From: Phoebastria nigripes
Lineage: Eukaryota; Chordata; Aves; Procellariiformes; Diomedeidae
Assembly: GCA_035582835.1 (NCBI GenBank)
Contig: JAYKAV010002917.1
Location: 1 to 64,000 of the forward strand
Direction: 5' to 3'
DNA length: 64,000 nucleotides
Shown here piece after piece: positions 26,313-38,944 of this stretch (within the stretch, counting starts at the first letter, position 1; every line of letters begins with the position of its first letter). Made by a program: the position numbers and the translations under genes. The notes beneath the pieces are model-generated. The model was not told where the DNA came from. It did no database searches and saw only the letters and a list, made by a program, of their open reading frames with translations.

Positions 26313-26990
26313 AAGTATATCCAATGTCCATCTAGTCAAATCTCTGTTGCTGACTGCGGACAGTAGCAGACAGAATACAGAAAGCAAATTCCTAGCAGTA
26401 GTCATGGAAAAAATCTGGCTTCCCCCACGACAGCTTTACACTGGCCTTTAAAAATTAGAAAATAATTAAAATTCTGATACCCTGCAATTTACAATTTTCC
26501 AAAAAATACTGTTTCCAAATCTGTTGCTGCTTTGCATTGCTCTAACTTACACTTACGGTTCTTGATATATATCAAAATACTCCTTTTTTTTTTTTTCTTT
26601 TTTTTACTTTTGATCTCAAAGCATATCCATGTGTTAAGTATGTGCTGAGTAATAAAGGATTTATGATCTTTGACTTTCCCTTAGTGACCTTTGTCAAGGG
26701 CATTGTCATGCACAATAAAGTCTCCTGATTAACTTTCTGTATCATTATATCCTATAGTTCTTGTGACACCTCTTTGGGTATTTCCTAGGAACTGTATTTT
26801 TTCACGTCTCTCTTCATCGATGCCTTTTCTTCTTTGATAATTACTCTCATGATCATTCCTTGAGCTTCCTTTAGTATTCTAAAATAACCTTGTCTTGAGA
26901 TGGATTGAGCAATTCTTCACATAGTCCTCCAGATAATGTCATATCACAGATAATCCCTCATACTTTGTAAGAACTTGCTAGAAAGTATTT
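26313..26990 (-). mobile_element. Ancient CR1/L3-like LINE 3' fragment
   Basis: Read on the plus strand, a series of short segments follows in order the reversed 3' part of an old CR1/L3-type LINE as I know it from turtle and bird DNA. These are GTCCATCTAGTCAAATCTCT then GCTGACTGCGGACAGTAGC (26328-26370), CCTATAGTTCTTGTGACACC (26750s), TCATGATCATTCCTTGAGC (26847 on), TTGTCTTGAGATGGATTGAG and ATAGTCCTCCAGATAATGTC (26890-26945). An unrelated AT-rich and T-rich stretch interrupts it at about 26440-26610. No coding frame survives. The LINE lies on the minus strand and is a dead fossil. Confidence 0.55.
26584..26605. repeat. T-rich homopolymer tract
   Basis: Thirteen Ts, one C and eight Ts follow in a row. 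It lies within the interruption of the ancient CR1/L3 copy and may be the A-tail of a small retro-insert on the minus strand, but no body of such an insert is recognisable. Confidence 0.7.
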
Positions 26991-29155
26991 TAGTTTCTTT
27001 CGTAGAAAGTGCCATCTTTTCATAAAAATGCATAAGGTCAAATAAAAAAAATGGAAACACTCCGGCTTAAATCTTTAATATAAGAGCAATATTTTAAAGA
27101 CAACCTAGTGTCAGGAACTCAATATTTCTATGTGTTTCAACAATACCACACCTCTTTCCCCCCAGTGCCTTTCCTGNTTAGACTATACTGAACATTGTGA
27201 CAAATATAATCTCTCTGGAGAAACTGGTTCATAGAAAAGAATGGAATGATGAGATATCCACGTTATGTGAAGCAACATATCAATACCAAGTTTAAATATA
27301 TTTGTGGGTTTTTTTAAAGATTCCTTTTTTATTTTTTGTATTTATTACTTTTTTATATTATATATTTTTATTATGGTTTTATGTATCTAAGAGTTGAAGT
27401 ATAGAGAAAACATTATTTAAACAAAATGGCACTTTGATGGAAACACAGAACTAAAAAATCTTTCAGGGATTCATCATCTAATTTTAAGAAAATGGAATTT
27501 AATTCTAAAATAGTTAGCGAAGGCAAGCTAACTATTTTTTCTTATCTGGCTAAAAACAGTATTTAACACTGGATGACTGGAAATTCTAGGAACCGTGAAC
27601 TTGGCCAGATACAGCCATCCAAATGAAGTAAATCCACAAATGTTTATTAGAACTTACTGCAGTTTTAACATGATTTTCTAAAAATAAAAAGGGACCTTTA
27701 TGATGTAAATTGACTGTGCTTTTATGCTTTGATCTTTTTGTAAGCAGAACCAGCACCAGAAAATGGAGAAATTTTTGTGCTTTTAGAGAATGAAGTTGTT
27801 GTTATAAATCATTGCTAATACTTTAAGTTGTAAGCAGGGGCAGTGGTAACAAGGAAATGGGAAGGATTTAAGAAATGATAAGGGGATTATAGACATCTCA
27901 TTAACTTCACTCAGTATTATTTCCATGATACAAATCATGTGATGCTACTATGAATATCTNACCCCTTCCACCATTCAAGTTTTTCTTTTCACTTTGCATG
28001 GAATAGCTGAAGAATGTCCTTCCTTGTTTGCTTTTTTTTTCTTCCTTTTTTAGTATATTAACTGAGAATAGTCCATTAGACAAGAAAAACTAAATATATT
28101 TTGACTTTAGATATCTGACTGTTCTATGTATTTGACTTGCAATATCCAACTCTATGTCCTTACAGCACACATTGTAGAATTTTACAAGCACTAAAGAGTA
28201 TTGAACCACTAGGTCAATGTTCCCATAGATGCAGAACATTAGGTTGCTATTTCAAAAAGCATTACCTACTATTTGGTATGCTCAGACAGCTGTGTGTACA
28301 TAAATTGGTAACTAGTATTTGACTCAGTTTACAAAACTAATCAAAATTTGCTCATTCAATCCATTTCCTGGCAACTACAGTGATTCATTAGTAAATTGTC
28401 TGCCTATAAGCAATCCGTAAGCATGGCTTCTTCCCAAAATTGTTTGCATTATCTGCATTACCTTTAAACTTTAATAGGTATTTCAGGAGATACCAAGAAA
28501 TGGAGTCAGCTTTATTAGGTTAATCATATGATAGCATTCTTTTATGGCTGCCTATTCAAGGGAATCAAATGGATGACCCATTTTATGCAATTCCAGAAAA
28601 AAAGAGGCTTCATACAGTGTTCTCCCATGAATCTAGAAACCTCTTTCTCTGTGTAGAAGATACAGCTAATAAAATGTTCCCTAGTGACACTTCCAGCTGA
28701 AGAGGACAGCCTTGTGAACTCATACACATTCATCAGGACACTGGTCTCCAATAGGCTAAAAACTCAGAAAGTCTTCATGGTCTTAGGAAACATTGCCCCT
28801 AACTACTGTGCTAGTAAGTATTTCAGAGTGCTCTTTGTTCAGAATCACTTGTGATGGGTCCTCATGGATGATAAGTTTTCAACAGATAACAAATAGGAGT
28901 GCTTATGAACCATTCTTCTGAAATATACTTTCCTTTCAAACACAACCTCAATACAATGAAAATGTTTTCATGAAGATGTGTATAATACAAATCTGATGAG
29001 ATTATAGCATAACAATAGTTAGGCCATCATTATCTGATAAGTACACCCCCGAGTGTTGCCAATTTACATAAGAAAATGATCAAAAGAATGAGGTTCTTCT
29101 TTCTAGTACTGTGCTCCAAATTAAGTAGGCAAGTTTGCTGATGGTACTAAACCCG

Positions 29156-29171
29156 AAAAAAAAAAAAAAAA
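29156..29171. repeat. (A)16 homopolymer
   Basis: Sixteen consecutive A residues are seen directly. No retrocopy body is recognisable upstream. Confidence 0.85.
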
Positions 29172-31457
29172 TATTACTTCTTCTTAGTAATTTACTGATT
29201 TCAAGAGCATGCTTTCAAGGTGATGCATACAAGGCCCCATAAGACTTGCACACTCATTCTCTGACTCTTCATCCTTTGCCAAAACAGGCTTATACACTGA
29301 AAACAGAACTTATTTGCTCTATATGCTGTAGATTAAATTAAAACAATGTTCAAAATACACTTCTGTGGTGTGCAGTTACTGTGGAAAATTGGGNGATTGC
29401 AAAGAATTTAAAGGAAGAGGAAACCATCAAGTATACAAAGTCTATGTGTAAGACAGCCTATCCAAACACCCCGAAATTTCCCCCTGAGCAGAAATTTCCC
29501 ACATTTTTATCACAATAACATATAAAATCTAGATTTTCTTGTCTACTTGCACCTTTAACCAGTCTTAAAGCAGCACATAAAATTTATTGTGTTGTCCAGA
29601 GCTTCTCACTTCCTTTGCTCTTTTCCTCCTTTTTCTCCATAGTAAATCCAAATTCCCATAAATGGTCCGGTGCTTAATCCAGTTTTACATGGATTTTACC
29701 AGACTCAGTTGTTCCTTTTGAACCAGANCTGCAATGATTTTGATGAGCATTATCTTTAGAAAACCATGAAAGTTAAATTAAAAATCTAAATCAATGCCTT
29801 TTCTCCATTCCTTGCCCTCTGATCCCCAAACAGCCCCCTTATTCCATGAAAAAATTGTCTTAAAATATAAATGGATCTAAGATTCTTCAACCAGATGATT
29901 GGGGTAAAAGAGAATGAAAAACTACTCTTTTGCTCTACATTCTAGTAGGACATATGAATATACATAGTTCTTCACAACATGTGTTCTTCTACTTGTTGTC
30001 TCTGGTCTCACAGCTCTGTTTCAAAAGAGAAAATGGCTTAAGCCACAGACTCTCATTTTATTATAAATTTATTTGTGACTTGGCTAGACCATTACTGTAA
30101 TGAGAAACAAAAAAATAGAATCTCTTCACTACTTCGTCTGGCTTCTGGCATGTATGTGACCATGCTGGTCAGGAATCATTTACATAGGAAGCAAGAACAA
30201 AATATGGTTCTGCAGGCCTTATCCATCCACCAGCACTGGGATGGAGCCAGCTGCTGCGGGAAGTGGACCTCCCTCCCTACATCCCCTTTCACTTTGGGAG
30301 GAGCACCAACACATCACATCATTGCTCCTTCTAGCAATGTAATAGGAGGAGGTTGTTGAGTTGGAGACTCTCAAAGGGCGTCAGGCAACAGACAAAGTCT
30401 GCCACCTTCTTGTCTAGGCCCAGAAAAATGGTGCTGCCACTGCACCTGCAACCTGCAGTCCTAAACCACTGTACTGATCCCATAAGTCAACTTTTTTCTT
30501 TCCTGAACTCCACATCAGGCAGACAAGTATTACCTTTCTCTTGCCCTTAATAAGATCAGCTAAGAAAAATTCATCTTAAGAGTTAGAGGCTTCTATTATG
30601 GTGACAAATTATATTGTTCATAATATAAACAAGTTAATCACGTTAATTCTGAACTTTAAACATTTCTGTTCTTATAAGTTAGAAGGAATAGCAAGATTTT
30701 ATTCGCTGAAAAGGAAAGTAAATATTTCAGAGTCCTCTTTTCACTATCAAAAAAATCTTCAAGGACGCAGTCTGAGCAAGAAAGAGTTTAGAAGATGTCT
30801 GTTTACATATGAATAACATGCACATCATCCTGTTAATAAACAGTGCTGCTTTTGGAGTTATTAGGGTCTAGGGTCTTTTTAAGCTCTTATTTTTATTTTA
30901 CAACAGTGAAGGGGGAAAGAAAAAGCATAGCAGTGTTTGATGTTTGGGTCATATTTCCAAGTTTTCACGATCTTGTTGATAGACAATACTGGTAGGACTA
31001 CAAAGTCAGAGTTAGAACTTTGAGAGATTTTGTGAAATCCACTATCTGATCAGTTCTAAGAACATTCAAATAGAATAAAATAACATATCATTACAGAATC
31101 TGGCTCTGTTTGGAAATCCATGAAGGGTACCTAGCAGCCTGTTATTATTTTAGCCGTATTTTTGTTAGAAATTCTTCATCGAGGAACACAAATCCAATAT
31201 TCAGAAGAAGATAAAAATTTTTCTAAGAATCTCAGGAAGGGGAATAGTAGGACCTGTTTTGGTATACTGTTTTGAAATTGTCAGGATTGTTCTATATTCT
31301 GTTTTTGTATGATCTAGTTTTAACCATGATAACTGAACAGTAATGGCATATAGTCAGACTGTTCTACATTTTAATCAATATCATTGTCAGGAAGTCTTCT
31401 TTTAAATATATCCATATGTCTTTTCCCTTTCCCAAGTTATAGCTCGATTTCACACGC

Positions 31458-31486
31458 AGTTCCAGGACTCTTTCTGTCCTGGAACT
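31458..31486. repeat. Perfect inverted repeat, 11-bp arms
   Basis: The arm AGTTCCAGGAC (31458-31468) is followed by the loop TCTTTCT and then the exact reverse complement GTCCTGGAACT (31476-31486). The stem is more than half G+C in an AT-rich setting, so a hairpin is plausible in DNA or RNA. No tail of Ts marks it as a terminator and it is too short for a typical pre-miRNA. Confidence 0.9.
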
Positions 31487-32949
31487 ATCGTAAACAATCC
31501 CTGTGCCTACAAAATACCTGAAATCTTCAAATGTTCAGGGATTTGTTGTATATTCTGCTTCATTACTATGTTAATGAGTTAATGTGTGGGTGTGGGTACT
31601 TTGGGCTTGGGGGGGAAGTTCTCATAATTAAATTCTATATTTATGAAGTTCATAACGTCAATATATATTTATGCATCTCAACAAAGAGGCCAAACATGCT
31701 CATGAGNCTTTATTTAAGGTATTTTCTCCTTTCAGTGTGGTTGATTTTGCAAATGTAATATTATCTAAACCTGTTTCTGGACACAGTTTCCTCTTGTACA
31801 CAAAGATAAACAGACATAAGAAAAAAAAAAAGAAAGAAAAATGAACTAAGCTGACAAATGAAAGTGGATTTTCCATGCACACTGTTTTATATTGAAGTCA
31901 AAATCTCTGAAGCTTTGCGTGTCCAAATTCAGTAGCATGTTAAAAGGATCTGATTTTCAATAGGTCTTTGCTGAACGTCATGTAAGTAGAAGGATTATTT
32001 AAATGCCTTTTCTTTAGGGCCTCTGAACCAAAGGCACCCAACACGACTATTTAAAATCTGCACAGAGCGCAAACACTGGTGTTCTAGCATATTCAGAAAG
32101 ATTAGCCCAAAGACATGTCTTGGGCCACAGTGGGTCATCTGGCTGGGAGGGGGACAGGTTTTCCATGCAACATCCTCCTTGTTTCCTTTCCCAGCAAAAA
32201 CCTTCTTAGCAACAGGGTTTTCTTCAGTTAAATCAGAGCCTTCTTGGAACTTCCTTAATCTCCTTACACTGGTGATGTGCACATCTTTATGTAGATGAGG
32301 CACAAACAAAAAACTTGTCATATTTGAGTGTTGGAAGTTAGGCTTCTGAAAATGTTCTTCGGTTCCTGAATAGAAATGTCCTTTGAAATTCAGAGTTCCT
32401 TGTCCAAATGCCTATGTTTACTTTAATGAATAAAACAGTCCAGGGTCTGTCCTGTGGTCCTGAGGCCAAATGCAATGGCCGACCTTGTATTCAAATGGTA
32501 AAACTCTCCAAAACAGGGTGGACTCTTTTGTGTTGCCTTCTGGGAAGAACTGTCCTCACTGCTCCTTGATGGGCTCCATACCATGCTCAGGCATTGCCTG
32601 GGACAGCATTTGTGGCCATGGGCCAATCAATGCCAGGAACCGTGCAGTCAAACAACAGTAGGTTGTTTGCACTATGTTAACAGTTTATTGTAAGTCAGTG
32701 CTGCTAACACATACAACTACTTGTGTGCAAGTGTTCAAGCCTGTTCCCTGGCCCTGATTAGTTTACTAGTACACCTATAACCAATGCAGTGAGGTTTTGG
32801 GGTTTGTTTGCTTGCTTGCTTGTTTGTATGTTTTGCTTTTAGACACCAGCAGAGCAACAAATTCTAAAACATTTCAACTTGTCCTTAAACTGAATACAGT
32901 AGATTTAGACACACAAACTTTAAATGAGAGAAAGGATAATGCAGAGCAT

Positions 32950-33075
32950 TGGATGCTTATGTTTGGGCTTAGAAGGCTTGTAATAATCCCCAGTCCATCA
33001 GACTTTCTGTGAGACCACCAAATCACTTGGCCTCTCTGTGTTTCAGTCCCACACCTGCAAAGTTGTACTTTCCGT
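32950..33075 (+). repeat. MIR-type core SINE, 3' half
   Basis: TTTCTGTGAGACCACCAAAT then CACTTGGCCTCTCTGTGTTT and CAGTCCCACACCTGCAAAGT follow in order the MIR segment 'ctgtgtgacc... tcacttaacctctctgtgcctcagtttccccacctgtaaaa'. This is one of the clearer MIR matches in the window. The 5' half is only weakly visible, so the left boundary is approximate. Frames overlapping it are not genes. Confidence 0.7.
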
Positions 33076-36000
33076 TCTTCCCAGGAGTCCTTTTAAAAAT
33101 TATAAGGCTGGTTGACTTTCTTACAATTGCAACTCTGTCACAGTGCACAAATAAATAGGGAACGATTGTTCCTAGCTCTGATTGTTAGAACAAATTTAGT
33201 CTATAACTGTCTTGATTATTCCGGAGTTCAACAGCTATTACCATAGCAACCTGTTTTAATAACTTCCAAAGTGCACAAAATACACTAGAATTAGGTTAAT
33301 TCTGTGGTTAGGCACTGTACATAATATGCAACTATCTGGATCCCCATGGAGACTACAAGGAATGCACATTCCAAACAGGAACTTAATCAACCGATCAAAG
33401 CATTATACCTGCCAATGAAAGAAGATCTTTTCCCNCTTTTTTACAAAATGCCTTTATTATCTGCAACATTTGTTTAAAAGGAGATTATTCATTTTAAAGT
33501 ACATGATCTTAGCAAAAATAATACTGTGTACAGAAACTCTTGGCATTAACTATCCCATCTCTGGAGAATATTTATTATGCTTCAGGATTAAAGAGAAGGT
33601 TATCATTTTTCTACACCTTTATGTCCCACCAAATACCAAATCATTGTAAGAATATGCCCTTTCTGATAATGTTTTAAAAAGTTTACTCATGTACAAAAGG
33701 GTAAATTCTTCAGTTTCAGTTCAACTTCCATTTAACTCAAGTAGGCTTTGTAGATAATTGTTTTCTTTAAACCCATTATCTTTTCATTTGGATCACTGGT
33801 ATTAAGATCAAGGGTGATTAGGACAGATAAGTAATATATTGGGCAGAATTACTTTCATGATTACATACCGTGAGAAAAATCCAAGAAAAATCCCATTTAC
33901 TTTCAGTGCATCTCTTTTGAAAATAAGACAATAAGACATTCGTAATACAGCATATTTGTTGCATTTTCAGCCTTCTGTATATAAGTGACTTTATAGCCTT
34001 TGGATACCAGACAGAGAAAACACACTCAGAAGGCTGAGGACAGATGAAAGAAAATTTAATAAAAGCAGATTTAAAGGCTTCCTTCCCCTTCATTTACACA
34101 AATGCATATAAAATACAACATATTTCTACACTTTTCCCCTCCCTTTCTATGATTTTGTAGAATCCAGTTTCATGTCCTCTTTCTAGCCATTTAGATGCTT
34201 TTTTTTTTTCTTGGAAAAGTTAAGTTTGTCTCCTACTGAATCAGTTTAGAGAGAAACAAGAAATTTAATCTTAGTAATTCATGTATTTTTGCCAATCCAT
34301 ATAACTAATCCCATATTCAACTTCAGGTTAAAAAATAGATAAATGAATTTCCAAACAAAATGATGGAAGAAGTATAACCAATGGATTGTGTCAATGCAGA
34401 ATGTGTGCAGATGCTCTTTTATTCAAAATTTTAAATTGTTAGTTTGTAATTATTGTGTGTAATTGTATCACTAAATATAGTATTGATATTTTCCTAACAA
34501 CTTCATCTTGTAGTATGGTATGTTACCTCTTTCTTTAAAAAGGACGAAAAAATTGTCTTGGTGAACCTTAATTTTAATTCTATTTGAACTGCCTCATGCT
34601 ATCTAAACTCTGTATGAAGAGAGGCTTAAGGACATACCTCATCAGTCCCTCTGCAATGCCAAAGANCTGTCATATGGATTTTTGTGCCAGTCCCATCAAG
34701 GTAGTCTGCAAGGTAATATTACAAGGAAAGAAAATACTGCCATGCACACCTCTTGGGAGTTGTAGCTTTCAACTGAAATGTCAGTGGACTATTTTGATTT
34801 TTAGATTTTGATGTTTGAACATAAATGGGGGAGAGAATCAGGAGGGTGGGGAGGAAACCCAGAACTCAGAATATGAAGTACTGGGTTGTATAAAGTATAA
34901 ATGTTGAATTATTTTTCAATAATAACAATGACATATTTAAATGTTAACATTGACACAGGTCAGAAATATATCTAAATATTGAGTATAATTGTGTACTGTA
35001 GTCATTGGTGTTATATGAATTTCTTTAAAAATAAATAAAAGCTTCCAAGAACAGCCCAGCTGCTGAGGAGAAGAATTCCACTGTGCATCTGGCCAATGTT
35101 CTGCCACATCACAGTGTCTAAATGACACAAATTACTCAAAGGGTAAACCTTGATTTTTGAACCCATGATTAGGAGGGCTGGCAGCAGAAGTCTAGATATG
35201 CTGGAGAAAGCTAACTCATAAAAGGGGTCACTTTTACACTGGCTACTTCCTATAAATGAGCACATCTGTTTTCTTAAATTTGTGCTGAGTTTGCTATTTC
35301 AAGCTGTAATTATGAAAGCATAATTTTTTTAATGAACTTGATCAAGATTTTCATGAAAATACAAGCTTGACAAGCCATAACAATCCCAAAATTTCCTAAG
35401 CTAGTGCACCACCCACTGTGAATATTGCTGTATATCTGAATCAGACATGAGTCAACATCTAACAATTATTTAGAAGGTGATAAGGTGGCATAATGCAAAA
35501 CAAAGCTCTTTCTTTTCAGTAACTACAGAATTAAAAGTAATATTTAAGATCATTGCCATTTCCTTTTCACTTTGTTGTGATCCCAAGGACTAGAGGATGT
35601 GGTGCACAAAGTATTATTTTTGTTTATTTGTAATTCTTATCATCAAGCTTTGATTAGCCAACACAGTTCCCATCATCAGTCAACAATGACCTTGAGGTTT
35701 TGTTGCCTCACCCATAGACCCAGGCAGGTGTAGACTAGAACGTTTGTTCTTACCTTTAAAAATACTTCAGAAGATGATATTGGGCAATTATTGCGACTCT
35801 GGCCTGTAGAAGTCCACTGAACTTCTAATCTGCCATTCATCATGCTGTGGTTTCTCAGGCTATAAAGAAGAAATATTGCTGTTTCTTCTTTTATTCAACT
35901 CTAATAGTGCAGTCTTTGTGCTTTCATAAATGTTTTTTGAAAATGCAGTTTGGACTAAGGTTTGATCCAGAACAGCTCCTGATAGGAAACAGGAACAAAA

Positions 36001-36937
36001 AATGAAAGAGTTGATATGTATTCATAGTATTTAAAGGCTTTTAAATTCTTTTCTACCTTTTCTTCCTTTCTTTCTAGTGGTAGCGGGAAGGTAAGTGCTT
36101 CAAACAATTTTCCCTCTCCTCCGAAGGTGATAAAAAGCTTATATTCATGCTGAGTTGTACCAGGAGGTATTGCAGTGTGAGCTGAATTTTATCTTATTGT
36201 TCCCCACAGATTGGGGAACATCCCAATATCCCTCCAACATTAATAAACTTCTATTGTTATGACATTGCTATGGTGTTCAAGACAAAATTAAAAATGAAAA
36301 ATACTTGTTTTACATATATATATAATTTAAACAAAGATACACTCAAAAATCATTTTGATACAGGTTGCTTGATATAGCTCTTTACTTACTTTCTCAGATC
36401 CACCTGTGCTCAGTCTATACAAGACAGCTGTTGACTTGCAGAGTGGTTATATTAAAATATATTCTATCCTTCTTTGTGAAATCAGTTTTCTCTCATATTA
36501 GCGATTTTTAGCATTATTGCTTTGCAGAAAAATTAGGAGGGATGAGCACTGGACGGGAGATTAATTCATGTATAAATAATAGTCTTGAAACCTAAGAAAA
36601 ATAGGATGAACTGCATCAGTGTAATACATCAAGTCATTTAAGGGCAGACTAATAAGACTTATTTTAAAACTAGGTTGATCTTCGGTTGAGAGAGGCAAAG
36701 GAAAGGAGAGGTGAAAATTCTCAGTTAGTCAGGTAGAGGGTAGAAACAGAGAAGTGTACATTGTAAAAGTCACGGATAAGAGTTGATCTAGCATACCATG
36801 CACGCCTCAGGAAATATGAATGTGAAATGGAACCAGAATAGGAAGAGCCACTAAAGTGGTCAGAGNAAAGAAGGATATATTTATAGGAGCAATTAAGTTA
36901 GCTTGTTTTATTAAGCTTATCAAATTAGGACTAGAAG

Positions 36938-37026
36938 TATAATATATATGTATAATCTATATATAAATATAACATACATGCTGCAATATAAATATATAAA
37001 TGTGTTTGTTCCATATATAAATATGC
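36938..37026. repeat. AT-rich low-complexity tract
   Basis: Repeated ATATAAATA/TATATA text fills most of this interval, with scattered C and G. Seen directly. Confidence 0.75.
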
Positions 37027-37171
37027 AAGACATGCTTAAAAGCTGCAAAAAGTAAGGCCACACTGAAATATAACATTTTCTATGGGGAAAAAAAAGTAAC
37101 ATTAATATGTTTAGTCTCAAAATGATTAAAAGAGGAATGAGATTTTGGAACAGCTTTCCTAGAACATTCTC

Positions 37172-37193
37172 TAGGGAGGGAGGGAGGAAGGAA
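37172..37193. repeat. (GGGA)n purine tract
   Basis: A purine-only run of GGGA units passes into GGAA units. Seen directly; short and probably polymorphic. Confidence 0.8.
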
Positions 37194-38515
37194 ACAACTG
37201 ATTTTTAAGATGAAGCTTGGTGTGTTTATGACATGATCATGTGACATGGTTCCCTGACATAAGAGACTGCTAGGCACAATGACCTTCACAATATTTGTAG
37301 CTGTCTGAGGTGTTGACCTCTTAATGCTGCTAAGCAACATCTTATGGCACGATTATGGTTCATGACCACTTTGAATTTGAATGGCCCATTGCCAGACAAA
37401 GGCTCAAGATTCAGTAAACGTGTTTCGTATGAATGTCACTCATTTGGATATACATAACTTAGCAAAACTGTCACAAGGAAGTCATAATGAAAGTCCATAT
37501 TTTCATTCAGTCAACAAATCACTCATGCTCCAGGAGATCAAATTTAAATATCTTTATGAGGCTATTTCTCTCCCATCCCAGTTGAGACACAACAACTAAC
37601 CATATATAAGCCCTTAGTTACAATGAGGGGTAAAACAGGGCTGATTTCACTGTCTGTGATTAAAACATCTATTAATGGAGTATACTATGTAACATTATTA
37701 TTAAAAAATTATTTCTTGCAAGCCTATAGCTGATTTAGCAAAGAAGTAAGATTTATCTTTCTATAAATAACAGATAGTGAAAAAGTATTTTTTATTTCCA
37801 TGCGACGCTGATTTGCATCAGCTTTACCTTACTATGAAATCCAAGAGAGAAAAAAGGCAAAGTAGTTTTACTTTAAGGTAGATTAGGGCTATATCTATAA
37901 AGTAGGACAGAAAGGTCTTTAGTATATAGTAAAAACCTCTGTATATGCTAAGTCTATAGCATAATATAACAGAATATTAATATGCAAAATAGACATTTTT
38001 GAAATCCCAGGTACCTGTCATATATTTCCATTACAGAGAAAACATAGCAAAGGACCATAGTAGTCCCATATAATAAGATTTTCTTAATAGTTCTGGTCAT
38101 CTTAAAGACAATTTGGCTCAAACAAGGTCATGTCCTCAGCTGAAGGGAACACCACTGTCTGGCATTAGAGAGAACTGAAAAAAAAAACCCAGTCTGTGAA
38201 GTTTCTTCCCAAGAGTAAATGTTATTTTTAATTGGTGAAAAATAGAGCATACTAATTCTATCAAATCCGTGAATGAATTACATATGTGACTATGTTCACT
38301 TGATTAGGGTAATGCTTATGAAGACAGTTTTGGAAAGGGAAATATATAATTAAACATCTAAGGAAATTTATCAGTAGAGCACTATTTGCAGAGCAAACTG
38401 TGTAAGAACTATACTCTCCTACCATTGGAAAGTTTCTCATGTCAATTTTTTAGAACTCATAAACAGGGCTCCCCAAAATATACCTTTTCTTAACAAAAAA
38501 TGATTAGTATCCCTC

Positions 38516-38537
38516 TTTTTTTTTTTTTTTTTTTTTT
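38516..38537. repeat. (T)22 homopolymer
   Basis: About 22 consecutive T residues precede AAGGAGAAATCG. This is the longest homopolymer in the window. It could be the antisense A-tail of an unrecognised retro-insert, but no such body was identified. Confidence 0.85.
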
Positions 38538-38664
38538 AAGGAGAAATCGCTATTCATTAAGTAATAGTGTGTGGAATTAAGGTAAATTCTGTAGACCCTG
38601 TTTCAGGACTCTTTGGTAGAGAAAGACAGATAAGCTTTCTTTCATTTAAATAGGAAAGAAGAAG

Positions 38665-38940
38665 CAATTGGCACAAGTTACAAAAAAACCAACCAAACAA
38701 ATATGAAATTCTGCCTGAACACAATAAAACACTTTTTTACTGTGAGGTTGATCAACACTGGCACAGGTTGCCCAGAGAAGTTCAAGAATCACCTTCCTTG
38801 GAGATATTCAAAAGCCATTTAGACATGGTCGTGGGCAGCCTGCTCTAGGCAGCCTTTCTTGAGCAGGAGGGTTGGACAAAACAATCTCAAGAGGTCCCTG
38901 CCAACCTTGACCATTCTGTGATTTTTGTGATTCTGTGATA
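38665..38940 (+). mobile_element. CR1 LINE, 5'-truncated 3' end
   Basis: This is a typical avian CR1 tail. It carries TTACTGTGAGGTTGATCAAC, then CTGGCACAGGTTGCCCAGAG, then CTTGGAGATATTCAAAAGCC, then a GGGCAGCCTGCTC segment and CAAGAGGTCCCTGCCAACCT. It ends in the CR1-specific 3' repeat of TTCTGTGAT-type units (about 38914-38940). CR1 elements in birds are nearly always 5'-truncated, end in short octamer repeats and lack a poly-A tail, all of which fits. It is well preserved compared with the ancient copies in this window, and about 80 bases upstream of the clear match are A-rich and more diverged. No reverse transcriptase frame is included. Confidence 0.9.
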
Positions 38941-38944
38941 ATCC

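Larger units (their letters stand above)
26995..32945. other. AT-rich non-coding sequence
   Basis: No gene is supported. Frames reach 108 aa (31995-32321, minus) and 94 aa (30075-30359, plus) without recognisable domains. The stretch around 30130-30450 and the stretch 32010-32650 have more G and C than the surroundings but match nothing I know. A 16-base A-run is at 29156-29171, an A-rich run near 31819-31841 and a perfect hairpin at 31458-31486. N calls are at 27177, 27960, 29394, 29728 and 31707. Confidence 0.55.
33080..38660. other. AT-rich non-coding sequence
   Basis: No gene is supported; frames stay under 92 aa with no features. Simple sequence includes AT-rich runs at 36310-36325 and 36938-37026, a GGGA/GGAA run at 37172-37193 and a 22-base T-run at 38516-38537. 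N calls are at 33435, 34666 and 36866. Confidence 0.6.

Noticed and set aside
31995..32321. 108-aa minus-strand frame, considered as a retrocopy or exon
   Set aside because: No protein family is recognised, no A-tail or flanking duplication is visible, and overlapping frames occur on both strands nearby.
38516..38537. Poly-T run considered as the tail of a processed pseudogene
   Set aside because: No recognisable gene body or target duplication flanks it.
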